This document shows positions 62,838 to 64,000 of a DNA stretch of 64,000 bases, one piece after another (the first letter of the stretch is position 1; every line of letters begins with the position of its first letter). The notes under the pieces were generated by a model, which worked only from the letters and a program-made list of their open reading frames with translations, was not told where the DNA came from and ran no database searches. The position numbers and the translations under genes are program-made. This DNA is from Pseudodesulfovibrio tunisiensis (lineage in GTDB: Bacteria; Desulfobacterota; Desulfovibrionia; Desulfovibrionales; Desulfovibrionaceae), in contig NZ_CP094380.1 of assembly GCF_022809775.1 (NCBI RefSeq), positions 1,847,001 to 1,911,000 of the forward strand. The letters run 5' to 3'.

Positions 62838-63604
62838 TGCTGACATATCCTCGGATAGACGTGATTGAACCTGCGAATCAGAACAAAGCCGATCAGGCAA
62901 AGGAGAAGCGCAGAAAAAAACACGTAGGACAGATATTCCCATTCCGGCCATGAGTCATAGATCAGGACCCGGCGGTAGTTCTTGAGCAACCCCGCAAGAG
63001 GATTCGCATACAGCAGGGAACGATGTTCCGGAAGCACCACATCGTCTATGCTGTAAAAAACGCCGGATGCAAACATTCCAAGATGCAGCAAGGTGCCAAC
63101 GACAAATTTCAGATCCGGAACGAATGGAACGAAAGATGCGCAAACAAGCGCCACGCCGCAATTAACGACAAATTGAACAAATATTATTATCGGAAGGGAT
63201 ATCCATGTTATACTGACAGGAGAAGGATAGAAGACCAGAAACAGCAGCAAGAGTACAACAACAAGTGAATGCTTGAAGCTGTCGCGTATGATGACTTCAA
63301 GCGGAAAGAATATCTTCGGGATATCTATTTGAAGCATCAGGTTTCTTCCTGCAACAATGCTGTTCGAGGCATTGTTCACAGTCCGTGAAAACCAAGCGTA
63401 ATTCACGACGCCGCACAACAGAAAGGCCGTGAAATATTCCTTTCCACGATGCAGAAGAACCGAAAAGACCAGATAGAAAACCATCATGGTCAGGATTGGA
63501 TCAACAATCCACCAAAGGTAGTTCAGATAGTACTTCGACACTTCGGTGCGAAGATTGGCACGGGCACTGAACGCGAGCAAATCGAAGAATCTTTTCCGGT
63601 TCAT
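62834..63604 (-). CDS. Wzm-type polysaccharide ABC-2 transporter permease
   Basis: 256 residues from ATG 63604 (GGGAGAGG ahead). Six hydrophobic segments in the ABC-2 pattern; WWIVDPILTMMVFYLVFS and the motif INPL-like YANPLAGLLKNYR typical of polysaccharide permeases. Operates with the downstream ATPase. Preceded by the C-terminal gene fragment at the window edge. Confidence 0.92.
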   Translation of the reverse strand: MNRKRFFDLLAFSARANLRTEVSKYYLNYLWWIVDPILTMMVFYLVFSVLLHRGKEYFTAFLLCGVVNYAWFSRTVNNASNSIVAGRNLMLQIDIPKIFFPLEVIIRDSFKHSLVVVLLLLFLVFYPSPVSITWISLPIIIFVQFVVNCGVALVCASFVPFVPDLKFVVGTLLHLGMFASGVFYSIDDVVLPEHRSLLYANPLAGLLKNYRRVLIYDSWPEWEYLSYVFFSALLLCLIGFVLIRRFNHVYPRICQQ

Positions 63605-63614
63605 ACCTCTCCCA

Positions 63615-64000
63615 TTACCTGTCTGGCTCACTAGGACTCAGGACGGAAACCGTCACTCCTGCCACGGCGCACCCCAGCTCTCTGGAATTCCCGGACTCTC
63701 CCTCCTTTCTGGTCGCGCTGAAAATCTTGATCGTATGAACGCAACGGGGGAAAAAACCGATACGCGTATCCGCTACCAGAGCATGTTCTTCCTCCCTTTG
63801 AACCAACTTGAAATCGACAGGGTCGCCGTCAATTTCCAACCGCAAGGTCTGAATGATCCCGGGAGATATGAAATCCAGAACATGGAGTTCGATCCGCACA
63901 CGGCTCCCTTCCGGAAATGGCGAATCAAACTCGATCAGTGCAGGAGACTCGTACCCAGTCCATGCGTACTCCACACCCTGAGGATTTTGCTCAGTCCAAT
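63615..64000 (-). CDS. C-terminal part of a larger protein (beta-rich domain), 5' end outside window
   Basis: The open frame runs from the right edge to the stop at 63615 (about 128 codons: ...PQGVEYAWTGYESPALIEFD, RVRIELHVLDFISPGIIQTL, GFFPRCVHTIKIF, VAGVTVSVLS). The pattern is that of a beta-sandwich carbohydrate-associated domain often at the end of glycan transferases. It begins the same minus-strand operon as the exporter. The 5' part cannot be seen. Confidence 0.6.
   Translation of the reverse strand, partial: WTEQNPQGVEYAWTGYESPALIEFDSPFPEGSRVRIELHVLDFISPGIIQTLRLEIDGDPVDFKLVQREEEHALVADTRIGFFPRCVHTIKIFSATRKEGESGNSRELGCAVAGVTVSVLSPSEPDR

Overview
The window looks like chromosomal DNA of a high-GC sulfate-reducing bacterium of the Desulfovibrio type (Desulfobacterota, Desulfovibrionaceae). 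The reasons are gene content rather than any search: a TunR-like recombinase/TOBE tungstate-molybdate regulator, a SahR-like ArsR-methyltransferase next to ahcY, a UGA-containing (selenocysteine) redox gene, a molybdenum-storage-type protein, a Gln-Glu-Glu tRNA cluster and Desulfovibrio-style structured intergenic repeats.

Layout. 1-1700 (minus strand): a redox operon of nitroreductase, metallo-beta-lactamase-fold hydrolase, a short TusA-like selenoprotein read through an in-frame UGA, and an FMN flavoprotein cut by the window edge. 1766-5785 (plus): an ECF sigma factor, its anti-sigma factor, and envelope proteins; the same promoter motif (GTGACCC-16-GTATAT) precedes the sigma gene and a lipoprotein operon. 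5996-9440: a 48-residue protein, a TiaS-like protein, a PadR regulator with a divergent 70-residue protein, and argB, punctuated by two copies of a ~312-bp structured element (third copy at 37245-37560). 9494-12903: a molybdenum/tungsten module (tunR, divergent MOT1-type transporter, molybdenum-storage-like protein). 12903-27269: a complete Pel-type exopolysaccharide locus with PelA and PelB each split into two genes, a PelC-like lipoprotein, pelDEFG and an epimerase of the PelX type. 27269-29696: an AT-rich polymorphic-toxin remnant with a short RHS protein and small membrane proteins. 29925-35620: VOC protein, a choloylglycine-hydrolase-family amidase, three tRNAs, a Rho-N-like protein, a DciA/DUF721 protein, a membrane protein and sahR. 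35743-39865: ahcY, structured element 3, a discoidin-like secreted protein, moeA.

40544-64000 is a surface-glycan region. It starts with a Thr/Ser-rich lipoprotein next to an STT3/PglB-type oligosaccharyltransferase, continues with radical SAM enzymes, sugar-nucleotide-type dehydrogenases, methyltransferases, a GT2/GtrA pair, GT4 glycosyltransferases and a sulfotransferase, and returns on the minus strand with ManC, an ATP-sulfurylase-like/APS-kinase fusion (PAPS supply), another GT4 and a Wzm/Wzt-type ABC exporter. Together these suggest synthesis, sulfation, methylation and export of a surface polysaccharide, alongside possible N-glycosylation of surface proteins.

Four otherwise recognisable genes carry a single-base frameshift (the pel-side hydrolase, pelC-like, sahR-like and the sulfotransferase). 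Whether these are real mutations, phase-variable tracts or assembly errors cannot be decided from the sequence.
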